Part shown: positions 24,926 to 32,029 of the stretch, one piece after another
Numbering within the stretch: the stretch's first letter is position 1
Layout: each line of letters begins with the position of its first letter
From: CAMUQR01 sp963539845
Lineage (GTDB): Bacteria; Patescibacteriota; Saccharimonadia; Saccharimonadales; Saccharimonadaceae
Assembly (NCBI GenBank): GCA_963539845.1
Contig: CAUTML010000001.1
Coordinates: 62,001 to 126,000 of the forward strand
Length of the DNA stretch: 64,000 nt
Direction of reading: 5' to 3'
Notes under the pieces: model-generated
Seen by the model: the letters and a program-made list of their open reading frames with translations, nothing else
Told to the model about the DNA's origin: nothing
Databases searched by the model: none
Program-made: the position numbers and the translations under genes

Positions 24926-24934
24926 TGCTAAAAT
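24926..24934 (+). promoter_or_regulatory. Extended -10 of the 168-aa family B gene, part of a repeated upstream segment
   Basis: TGCTAAAAT at 24926-24934, 6 bases before ATG 24941. The 41 bases 24903-24943 recur at 25816-25856 with about 4 differences by eye, the second copy serving the gene at 25854. Confidence 0.65.
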
Positions 24935-24940
24935 ACCTGT

Positions 24941-25447
24941 ATGGACACATACGAAGTTAGACAGCGCGTCGATAAAAAACATTTTTATGGTTTCGGTCGA
25001 TTTTTGATTAAAATAGCCGACGAGTTGTTTGAAGATAGAGATGCGATCGGTTTGAAAGATACTTATGGACTATTTGATTTATTATGTAAGCAAGATGATG
25101 ATTTAGAACACCGTCCATACGATGCTGGTGAGTTTATTTATAAGTGTTTAATTAGTTTAGAATATAATCTAAATAATCAACCTTGGCGGTGGTTGAATCA
25201 TTCGGGAGAGTATGATTTGTCAGAGTTGACAACAGATTTTTTGATAAATTTTAAACCTGATGCAAGCTATACTGTGCCTTATCGCTCTGAAAATGTACTA
25301 GCTGATTACAAACAAAGGATTGAAATGCTAAGAAAGATTAAAACTAGGTTTGAACTTAATAATAATTTGAACGGTGTTAAGTTGATTAAAAAGTTTTTTT
25401 CTGTAATGTTGAAAATGGATGAGGTGAATATTCATAATAATTTATAA
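24941..25447 (+). CDS. Protein of unknown family B (168 aa)
   Basis: Full-length member of family B. The N-terminal half matches the 81-aa protein at 24650. The C-terminal part (LRKIKTRFELNNNLNGVKLIKKFFSVMLKMDEVN) matches the fragment encoded at 25630-25857 (IQISRQFERKGVLTGQKLIRKLFEVMLIQDDLSN). Internally the two halves resemble each other too (ADELFEDRDAIGLKDTYGLFDLLCKQDD against the C-terminal block), so it may be a two-repeat protein. Soluble, function unknown. Confidence 0.65.
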   Translation: MDTYEVRQRVDKKHFYGFGRFLIKIADELFEDRDAIGLKDTYGLFDLLCKQDDDLEHRPYDAGEFIYKCLISLEYNLNNQPWRWLNHSGEYDLSELTTDFLINFKPDASYTVPYRSENVLADYKQRIEMLRKIKTRFELNNNLNGVKLIKKFFSVMLKMDEVNIHNNL

Positions 25448-25486
25448 TAACTACACGATTTGTTAATTTATTTTTTACCATAAAAA

Positions 25487-25495
25487 TGATATAAT
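25487..25495 (+). promoter_or_regulatory. Extended -10 of the truncated desulfurase copy
   Basis: TGATATAAT with TATAAT at 25490-25495, 7 bases before ATG 25503. The box is different from the one driving the intact gene at 26526. Confidence 0.6.
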
Positions 25496-25502
25496 ACCTC
25501 TA

Positions 25503-25694
25503 ATGGAAGTCTATTTAGATTATGCGGCGGCGACGCCAGTTGATAGTCGAGTGATGACGGCGATGCTGCCGTATTTTACTGAGCAGTTTTTTAATCCAAG
25601 CGCGCCGTATTTGCCGGCGTTGAAGGTTCGTGCCGATTACCAAAATGCTAAGGCAACGAGTTGCTCTTCTGATTCAAATAAGTCGGCAATTTGA
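25503..25694 (+). pseudogene. Truncated 5' duplicate of the cysteine desulfurase gene
   Basis: The first 157 bases (25503-25659) match 26526-26682 with only 7 differences by eye, 6 of them silent, encoding MEVYLDYAAATPVDSRVMTA and onward. The match stops abruptly at AAGGCAACGA; a short out-of-family tail then leads to a stop. The catalytic Lys and Cys are missing. It retains a promoter-like -10, so a 63-aa peptide could still be made. Confidence 0.85.
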
Positions 25695-25857
25695 GCGCAA
25701 AGGCGTTTTGACTGGTCAAAAACTAATTCGCAAGTTATTTGAGGTAATGCTTATTCAAGATGATTTATCTAATGAAAAACGGAAGCGATATCGAACCTGG
25801 TTCGAACAGAATATTGATGGAAATAATGATCGAAAGAATGCTAAAATAGCTATATGA
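25630..25857 (+). pseudogene. Chimeric frame carrying a 3' fragment of a family B gene
   Basis: In another frame from GTG 25630 the sequence is open to 25857. From about 25664 it encodes a C-terminal fragment homologous to the end of the 168-aa family B protein. The desulfurase copy is thus joined directly to a family B 3' end. The stop TGA overlaps the ATG of the next gene (ATGA). No plausible independent start exists, so a remnant is preferred. Confidence 0.6.
25839..25847 (+). promoter_or_regulatory. Extended -10 of the 196-aa family A gene, second copy of the repeated segment
   Basis: TGCTAAAAT at 25839-25847, 6 bases before ATG 25854, inside the 41-base segment shared with 24903-24943. 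Confidence 0.65.
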
Positions 25858-26444
25858 GTGAAACTTATTATCAACAAATCCGTGAAATTCTCAACCGGGT
25901 TGAGCAGTTTATCTACGACGATCAGCTCTCGCCACGTCAGATTGGTTCGTATCTTATTGGTGGCGTTATGCTACAGGATGATTATGACATGTTGATTGAT
26001 TTCTGTCAGGAGCTGGAGGTTCTGGCGGAGTGGGGGTCTGACTTAGAGGTGATGGATGACGACAGTCCATATCTGGCATTGATGTTAGCTAAAGCACGAG
26101 CAACTTTTGAACTGATTAAATTTAAAGTTGATGAATCGAGGCTTGAAAAAAAGCGACGCTGGGCGGCGATTTTTAAAGCAATTGATGAGGATTATTACTG
26201 TAAAGAGGGCTTAGCAGCGGCTGTGTTGACTTTTGCTGATGTTGGCGAGCTGGATTTGGCGTTTGGAGGGTTTATTGCCAACCAAATGAAGCGACATGCT
26301 GAGAATATTCAGGACAATGAACTAACGGAAACAGCTAAAAATGAGAGTTTTCAAGCGCTGTATCAAATGACGGAACGGATGAAAGCTTGGTCTGAGTCTG
26401 GTGACCCAGAGGTTCGAGGTCCAAAAATCCGCGATATTCAGTAA
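25854..26444 (+). CDS. Protein of unknown family A, long form (196 aa)
   Basis: Residues 1-100 match the 102-aa protein at 24271. A second, helical domain (residues of about 100-196, with KKRRWAAIFKAIDEDYY and QALYQMTERMKAW) has no counterpart there. Acidic overall, no signal peptide, no known motif. It ends 81 bases before the intact cysteine desulfurase gene. The position between tatD and iscS, and repeated duplication, suggest a locally amplified accessory family. Confidence 0.7.
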   Translation: MSETYYQQIREILNRVEQFIYDDQLSPRQIGSYLIGGVMLQDDYDMLIDFCQELEVLAEWGSDLEVMDDDSPYLALMLAKARATFELIKFKVDESRLEKKRRWAAIFKAIDEDYYCKEGLAAAVLTFADVGELDLAFGGFIANQMKRHAENIQDNELTETAKNESFQALYQMTERMKAWSESGDPEVRGPKIRDIQ

Positions 26445-26488
26445 GAGCAGTTTTTAAAAATAATATTCTTTGATTTACGCCTGGTTCG

Positions 26489-26517
26489 TTGAATATTCTG
26501 AGCCAAAAGGGTATAAT
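26489..26517 (+). promoter_or_regulatory. Promoter of the cysteine desulfurase-mnmA operon
   Basis: TTGAAT (26489-26494), 17-base spacer, TATAAT (26512-26517); ATG 26526 is 8 bases downstream. Confidence 0.75.
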
Positions 26518-26525
26518 TTACATCA

Positions 26526-27677
26526 ATGGAAGTCTATTTGGATTATGCGGCGGCGACGCCAGTTGATAGTCGAGTGATGACGGCGATGTTGCCGTATTTT
26601 ACTGAGCAGTTTTTCAATCCGAGCGCGCCGTATTTGCCGGCGTTGAAGGTTCGTGCCAATTACCAAAATGCCAAGGCGACGATCGCGCAGGCAATTGGGG
26701 CAAAAGCCGACCAGCTAGTGATGACGGCGGGGGCGACCGAATCGCTTAATTTGGCGTTTGCGGGGGTGAAATCGGTGGTGATTTCTGGTTTGGAGCATCC
26801 GGCGGTTTTTAAATTAGCGCAGTCCAAAACCAACTATGCTGTCGCCAAAATCACACCCAGCGGGCTGGTCGATGTTAAGGATTTAATTAGTAAAATCACC
26901 GACCAAACAGATTTGGTGAGCGTGAGCTTGGTCAGTAGTGATTTGGGGACGATTCAGCCGATTTCCAAGATCGCTTCCGAAGTGCGCAAAATCCGCGATC
27001 GGCGTCTGGCGCGTGGCAATCAGCGCCCGCTAAAATTGCATTGTGATGCATCGCAGGGGTTGGGCTACTTACCGATTAATGTGGCTCGATTAGGAGTGGA
27101 TTTGCTAACGTTGTCGGCTACGAAAATCTACGGGCCGAAACAAATTGGCTGTTTGTGGATTCGTCCGGGTATAAAAGTCGCGCCATTAGTATTGGGCGGT
27201 GGTCAGGAAATGGCACTGCGCTCAGGCACGGAAAATGTTCCGTTGGTGATTGGGTTCGCTAAGGCAGTGGAATTGTTACGCAAATTTAAAACTAAAGAAG
27301 TGGCTGAATTGCGCGACCGATTGGAGGCGACAATTTTAACACAAATCCCTGACATGACAATAATTGGTTCGCCAAAAAAGCGCCTGGTGAATTATCTGGT
27401 GCTGAGTTTTCAAAATATCGAGGCGGAGCGACTGATTTATCGGCTGGAGAATCGCGGTGTTTATATATCGACTGGCTCGGCGTGTTCGGCCAATCGCGGT
27501 AGCGGTTCGCGAGCGTTGGTCAATCTGGGTCTGAGTGAAGCCGAACGATTGGCGAGTGTGCGGATTAGTTTAGGGCAATTGACAACAGCGGAGCAGATTG
27601 ACTATGCAACACAAGTGATAATTGAAGAAGTTTTAGCAGAAAGGAAGTGGGCAAATGATTATCTTCAAAATAGTTAA
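26526..27677 (+). CDS. Cysteine desulfurase (IscS/NifS-like)
   Basis: PLP enzyme that takes sulfur from cysteine as an enzyme-bound persulfide. 383 residues: YLDYAAATPVD at the start, GATESLNLAFAG, the PLP-binding Lys in LSATKIYGPKQIG, the HCDASQGLGYL segment and the persulfide Cys in STGSACSANRGS. mnmA lies two genes downstream, so the sulfur is probably used for tRNA 2-thiouridine; no IscU or other Fe-S scaffold is nearby. Its 5' end has been copied to 25503. The 3' end overlaps the next gene by 23 bases. Confidence 0.94.
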   Translation: MEVYLDYAAATPVDSRVMTAMLPYFTEQFFNPSAPYLPALKVRANYQNAKATIAQAIGAKADQLVMTAGATESLNLAFAGVKSVVISGLEHPAVFKLAQSKTNYAVAKITPSGLVDVKDLISKITDQTDLVSVSLVSSDLGTIQPISKIASEVRKIRDRRLARGNQRPLKLHCDASQGLGYLPINVARLGVDLLTLSATKIYGPKQIGCLWIRPGIKVAPLVLGGGQEMALRSGTENVPLVIGFAKAVELLRKFKTKEVAELRDRLEATILTQIPDMTIIGSPKKRLVNYLVLSFQNIEAERLIYRLENRGVYISTGSACSANRGSGSRALVNLGLSEAERLASVRISLGQLTTAEQIDYATQVIIEEVLAERKWANDYLQNS

Positions 27678-28386
27678 AAAAATAACAATACCGGTTTTAA
27701 TTATCGGAGCGATTGGTTTTGGGCTGGATCGTCTGCTGGATGTCAATGATTTTCGGCGATGTCAATTGGCATCAGGAGTAGATATTAACAAGGTGACTAA
27801 TTGTTTGGGTACGTCGGGTGCGAATTGTTCGCCAGTTTCGTCTGATAAAAAAGCCTCAAGCAAAACAGCCACCAACCCAGGCGGTTCTTGTCCAACGGCC
27901 GACGCGGTGGTGGTAATCTCAGGTGGTGACACCAAAGCTCGCACTAAATACGCAGCAACAATTACTAAAGCTCAACAGATTCCGGTGCTAATTACGGCTG
28001 GGGCTTCGCGTCAGGACAATGTTCCGAGTAACGCCGAAGAAATGCGTCAAATTGCCATCGATGCGGGCGTTCCGGCTGGAATGATTGAGATTGAACCGCA
28101 GTCGCGCAATACTCACCAAAACGCCGTCAACGTCAAAAAACTTATTACCGAATACAACCAACAAAATCCTTACAAGCCAATTAATTCGTTGATTTTGGTG
28201 ACATCGGGTTATCATCAGGCGCGAGCTTACAAAGAATTTCGTCAGCAGTTTGCGCCGGAGTTTAAAATTTATAACGCCCCCTTAAAACAGGATCGCGATT
28301 GGTCGCCAACTTGGTATTTGTCGGTTCGTAGTTGGTATTTGGCGGTCAAAGAAGCTGGCGGATTATTGCTGGTATCGAGTAAATAG
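27655..28386 (+). CDS. DUF218/YdcF-family membrane-anchored protein
   Basis: 243 residues. A single N-terminal membrane segment (ITIPVLIIGAIGFGLDRLL) is followed by a Cys-containing linker, then the DUF218 domain: ADAVVVISGGDTKARTKYAA, EPQSRNTHQNAVNV and ILVTSGYHQARAYKEF. The family includes SanA/YdcF-type proteins linked to envelope integrity; the activity is uncertain. It is inserted between the desulfurase and mnmA with a 23-base overlap upstream and a 23-base gap downstream, so it is in the same operon. Confidence 0.88.
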   Translation: MIIFKIVKKITIPVLIIGAIGFGLDRLLDVNDFRRCQLASGVDINKVTNCLGTSGANCSPVSSDKKASSKTATNPGGSCPTADAVVVISGGDTKARTKYAATITKAQQIPVLITAGASRQDNVPSNAEEMRQIAIDAGVPAGMIEIEPQSRNTHQNAVNVKKLITEYNQQNPYKPINSLILVTSGYHQARAYKEFRQQFAPEFKIYNAPLKQDRDWSPTWYLSVRSWYLAVKEAGGLLLVSSK

Positions 28387-28409
28387 GTTTTAAAAAAGAG
28401 AGTAAAAAA

Positions 28410-29465
28410 ATGGCACGAGTTTTTGTCGGAATGAGTGGCGGAGTCGATAGTAGCGTGACGGCTGGTTTGTTGCAACAAGCCGGGCATCAAGTAGTTGGCG
28501 TTTATATGAAAAACTGGTCGCAAGATTTGCCGGGCATGCGCTGTCCATGGGCGGAGGATTTGGCTGACGCTAAGCGAGTAGCGGTGCGTTTGGGTATTCC
28601 GCTGAAAGTTTATGATTTTGAAACAGATTATCGCCAGCGAGTGGTGGATTACATGCTGGCGGAGTATCGGGCTGGGCGGACGCCAAACCCTGATATCATG
28701 TGTAACCAAGAAATTAAGTTTAAATTATTCCTAGAAACGGCCTTGGCGGATGGCGCAGAGTTGATTGCGACTGGTCATTATGCCAAAAAAGTCGTAGTTG
28801 ATGGCAAAAGCTATCTGGCGTTAGCGACTGACCAAAAAAAAGACCAAACTTATTTTTTGTATCGAGTGACCGGCGAGGCTCTCGATAAAACTCTGTTGCC
28901 GTTAGGTGAGTTGACTAAACCAGAAGTGCGGGAGCTGGCTAGTCGGATGGGACTAATCACAGCCGACAAAAAAGATTCGCAAGGTATTTGTTTTGTCGGG
29001 CAGGTCGGGATTGAGGAATTTTTGCGGAAATATATTGAAGTTAGTCCTGGTGAAATTATTGAACAAGAAACTGGACGGGCACTGGGGCAACACAAGGGCG
29101 CGATTTTTTATACGATTGGGCAACGGCACGGTCTAGAAATCGGTGGTGGCTTACCGTATTTTGTAGTCGGCAAAGATATGGCTAAGAATCAAGTTTTTGT
29201 ATCGCGTAATCTAAATCAAGGTGGGCTGTGGACGCGTGAAATCAAGTTAGATGATTGTTTTTGGACGCATGAAAAACCAGTGTCTGGTCAAAAATATCAA
29301 GTACGCTTGCGTCATTTGGCGCCACTGATTGAAGCGGAAATAATGGTCGGCGAGAACGACACAGCAACGATTCAATTTGCCACTGACCAAAAAACCATTG
29401 CCAGTGGACAGTCTGTAGTGGTTTATGATGGTGAATTGTGCTTGGGTGGTGGGATCGCTAGATGA
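28410..29465 (+). CDS. mnmA: tRNA-specific 2-thiouridylase MnmA
   Basis: Makes 2-thiouridine at the wobble position of Lys/Glu/Gln tRNAs. 351 residues: the PP-loop GMSGGVDSSVTAGLL, catalytic Cys in NPDIMCNQEIKF, ATGHYAKK, the second catalytic Cys in DSQGICFVGQVG, and the C-terminal beta-barrel. Sulfur probably comes from the desulfurase of the same operon. A terminator follows immediately. Confidence 0.96.
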   Translation: MARVFVGMSGGVDSSVTAGLLQQAGHQVVGVYMKNWSQDLPGMRCPWAEDLADAKRVAVRLGIPLKVYDFETDYRQRVVDYMLAEYRAGRTPNPDIMCNQEIKFKLFLETALADGAELIATGHYAKKVVVDGKSYLALATDQKKDQTYFLYRVTGEALDKTLLPLGELTKPEVRELASRMGLITADKKDSQGICFVGQVGIEEFLRKYIEVSPGEIIEQETGRALGQHKGAIFYTIGQRHGLEIGGGLPYFVVGKDMAKNQVFVSRNLNQGGLWTREIKLDDCFWTHEKPVSGQKYQVRLRHLAPLIEAEIMVGENDTATIQFATDQKTIASGQSVVVYDGELCLGGGIAR

Positions 29466-29477
29466 TTTGAATATTTT

Positions 29478-29501
29478 AAAAACACCCATAGTCGGGTGTT
29501 T
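29478..29501. terminator. Bidirectional terminator between mnmA and the 146-aa gene
   Basis: AAAACACCC (29478-29486), 6-base loop, GGGTGTTTT (29493-29501). Confidence 0.85.
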
Positions 29502-29505
29502 TAAT

Positions 29506-29946
29506 TTAGTACATCTTTTTAAGATTAATGATTTTTAAATTGTCGTCGAAACCAATAGCTTCTTGCTTTATTAAGACGTCTCTTATCCAGTTAATTTGTT
29601 TATCAATATTAAGCGCTTCGCTAGCTTGATTGTGAAATTGTTTAAAAAATAAGCAGCCTTCATTAGTCAGAGAATCAAAGTTGTTTCCGGCTCTCCAGTG
29701 AAGAAAATAATAATCAACATCTTGTTGTTCTAAAGAGTCTGTTTCAACTTCAATATCCGTAATGATAACTTGCCAATCCCATTGATTTTGTTTTGAAGAT
29801 AAGGCGTGATAATTCAAAGCCGACTTGAGTTTGCTAATGCTATATTCGAAAGATGATGACCCGTCGTCTATGTACTCAAAGCTACATTTTTCAGCTTGAC
29901 AATAACTTGATGTAAAAATATTGTAAAGAACTTTATATTTGCGCAT
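29506..29946 (-). CDS. Hypothetical protein (146 aa)
   Basis: Begins MRKYKVLYNIFTSSYCQAEKC; acidic, soluble, rich in Trp and aromatic residues (WDWQVIITDIEVE, YYFLHWRAG). No family recognised. TTTTAGGAGGGAG just before the ATG is a near-ideal ribosome binding site and supports the start. It is a single gene in opposite orientation to its neighbours, with lower GC than they have. Confidence 0.6.
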   Translation of the reverse strand: MRKYKVLYNIFTSSYCQAEKCSFEYIDDGSSSFEYSISKLKSALNYHALSSKQNQWDWQVIITDIEVETDSLEQQDVDYYFLHWRAGNNFDSLTNEGCLFFKQFHNQASEALNIDKQINWIRDVLIKQEAIGFDDNLKIINLKKMY

Positions 29947-30065
29947 ATTCTCCCTCCTAAAATAATAAATAATTTAAAAATATAACCGTGTTACTATATT
30001 ATAGCATTTAATTTGTATTGGGTAAACGACAGCGTTGGGATAAACTGGCTTTTTTAGTAAAAAAC

Positions 30066-30074
30066 TGCTAAAAT
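30066..30074 (+). promoter_or_regulatory. Extended -10 of alaS (leaderless)
   Basis: TGCTAAAAT, with TAAAAT at 30069-30074, 7 bases before ATG 30082. Confidence 0.6.
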
Positions 30075-30081
30075 ATCTCTT

Positions 30082-31959
30082 ATGAATGCACAACAAATCC
30101 GCCAAAAATATCTGGAATTTTTTGAAAGTCGAGGACATAAAATCATTCCTCGTGCTAAACTTTTATTGCAGGATGATCCGACGACGCTATTTACTGGTTC
30201 GGGTATGCAACCGTTGTTGCCGTATTTGCTTGGTAAAACTCATCCGGCTGGTCAGCGCCTGACCGATAGCCAAACTTGCTTGCGGTCGCAGGATATTGAG
30301 GATGTTGGCGACAATCGCCATACAACTTTTTTTGAGATGCTCGGCAACTGGAGCTTAGGCGATTATTTTAAAGAACAGCAGATTCGTTGGTTTTTTGAGT
30401 TTTTGACTCAAGAAGTGGGGCTTGACCCGCACAAAATCTACGTAACGTGTTTTATCGGCGACGCTAGATATGACATCCCGCGTGACGATATCTCGGCACA
30501 AATTTGGCAGAAAGTGTTTGCTGAGGCTGGAATTGAGGCGAAAATTGTCGAAATTGGCTCGGCGGAAAACGGCGACCGTAACGGTATGCAGGGCGGACGA
30601 ATTTTCTTTTATGATGATGGCGAAAACTGGTGGAGTCGAGGCGGACGGCTAGACAAAACCCCGATTGGCGACCCTTGTGGTCCCGACAGTGAGGTATTTT
30701 ATGATTTTGGTGAAGAAAATCACGACCCGAGCTATGGTCAGGCTCATCCAGCTAGCGACAGTGGGCGTTTTATGGAAATCGGCAATCAAGTGTTTATGGA
30801 ATATCGGCGCTTGGAGGATGGCAGTTTTGCGCCGTTAGAGCATAAAAATGTCGACTTTGGTGGCGGTCTCGAGCGCATCGCAGCTGCCAAGCTCAACAGT
30901 CCCGACGTCTTTAAAGGTAGCTTACTGTGGCCGATTATTGAGGCGCTGGAGCGTATCAGTGGCAAAACTTACGCTGAGTCTACAGCTTCAATGCGAGTGA
31001 TCGCTGATCACTTGCGGAGCGCGGTGTTCTTGGCAGTGGACGGGTGTATACCGAGCAATAAAGAACATGGTTACGTGATGCGTCGATTGGTGCGCCGGGC
31101 GCTAGTTAAGGCGTTTGATTTGGGAATTGAGCAAAATTTCTTGGAGCAAATTGTGCCAGTGGTAGTGGAGTTATATGCAACTGATTATCCAGAAGTAGCT
31201 GAGGCGCGCGATGTAGTCTTAGCGGTGTTGGTGAAAGAGGAAAAAACCTTTCGTCAGACACTGCGAAAAGGTGTGGCTGAGTTGCAAAAAATCGCGGTTG
31301 ATTCTTTAAACGGTGCGCAAATCTTTAAATTATACGATTCTTACGGTTTTCCGCCAGAATTAAGCGTAGAATACGCCGAAAAGCAAGGCATTGCGGTGGA
31401 AGAAAATTGGAAAGTTGGTTTTGATTTAAGTATGACCGAACAACGCCAGCGCTCGCAAACGGCCTCAAAAGGCATGTTTAAGGGCGGTTTAGAGAGCCAG
31501 GGTGATTTACAATTGCGTTATCACACGGCCACTCATCTGTTGTTAGCGGCGCTGAAACGAGTTTTGGGCGATGGGGTTGAGCAAAAAGGTTCAAATATTA
31601 CCAATCAGCGGGCGCGATTTGATTTTAATTATGATGACAAAATGACGCCCGAACAGCTTGCGGAAGTCGAAAGACTCGTCAATCAAGCTATTGCCGACAA
31701 GCTACCGGTGTCGTTTCAGGAAATGACGTTGGCGGAGGCTAAACAGACCGGCGCTCATGGTAGTTTTGAAGAACGTTACGGCGATCGTGTGAAAGTTTAT
31801 CAAATTGGTGAAGGCGATCAGCGTTTTAGTTATGAAATTTGTGGCGGACCGCACGTCCAAAACACCGCTGAAATTGCCCCAAATGGCGAGCGATTTGTTA
31901 TCGTTAAAGAACAATCATCATCAGCAGGAATTCGGCGCATTAAAGCTATTTTAAAGTAA
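30082..31959 (+). CDS. alaS: Alanyl-tRNA synthetase, short form lacking the C-Ala domain
   Basis: Charges tRNA-Ala. The 625 residues (bacterial enzymes are usually about 870) hold the class II catalytic core (FTGSGMQPLLPYLLG, QTCLRSQDIEDVG, GNWSLGDYFKE), the tRNA-recognition domain and the editing domain with HTATH near residue 481 and C587-GGP-H591. The chain ends at SSSAGIRRIKAILK, exactly where the C-terminal dimerisation/C-Ala domain would begin. The editing motif reads CGGPH instead of the usual CGGTH. No second frame encoding C-Ala follows. Confidence 0.95.
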   Translation: MNAQQIRQKYLEFFESRGHKIIPRAKLLLQDDPTTLFTGSGMQPLLPYLLGKTHPAGQRLTDSQTCLRSQDIEDVGDNRHTTFFEMLGNWSLGDYFKEQQIRWFFEFLTQEVGLDPHKIYVTCFIGDARYDIPRDDISAQIWQKVFAEAGIEAKIVEIGSAENGDRNGMQGGRIFFYDDGENWWSRGGRLDKTPIGDPCGPDSEVFYDFGEENHDPSYGQAHPASDSGRFMEIGNQVFMEYRRLEDGSFAPLEHKNVDFGGGLERIAAAKLNSPDVFKGSLLWPIIEALERISGKTYAESTASMRVIADHLRSAVFLAVDGCIPSNKEHGYVMRRLVRRALVKAFDLGIEQNFLEQIVPVVVELYATDYPEVAEARDVVLAVLVKEEKTFRQTLRKGVAELQKIAVDSLNGAQIFKLYDSYGFPPELSVEYAEKQGIAVEENWKVGFDLSMTEQRQRSQTASKGMFKGGLESQGDLQLRYHTATHLLLAALKRVLGDGVEQKGSNITNQRARFDFNYDDKMTPEQLAEVERLVNQAIADKLPVSFQEMTLAEAKQTGAHGSFEERYGDRVKVYQIGEGDQRFSYEICGGPHVQNTAEIAPNGERFVIVKEQSSSAGIRRIKAILK

Positions 31960-32017
31960 CGCTCGCCTCAAAACGTCAAACCCGGCAGAAAAGGTTTATT
32001 TCTAAGCATAATTGTTA

Positions 32018-32023
32018 TATAAT
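32018..32023 (+). promoter_or_regulatory. -10 of the FtsA-like gene (leaderless)
   Basis: TATAAT at 32018-32023, 6 bases before ATG 32030; it rules out the TTG start at 32012, which would lie upstream of the box. Confidence 0.6.
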
Positions 32024-32029
32024 GAAGTT

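Noticed and set aside
28269..28709. 146-codon frame antisense to mnmA and the DUF218 gene
   Set aside because: Shadow of two confident genes, spanning their junction.
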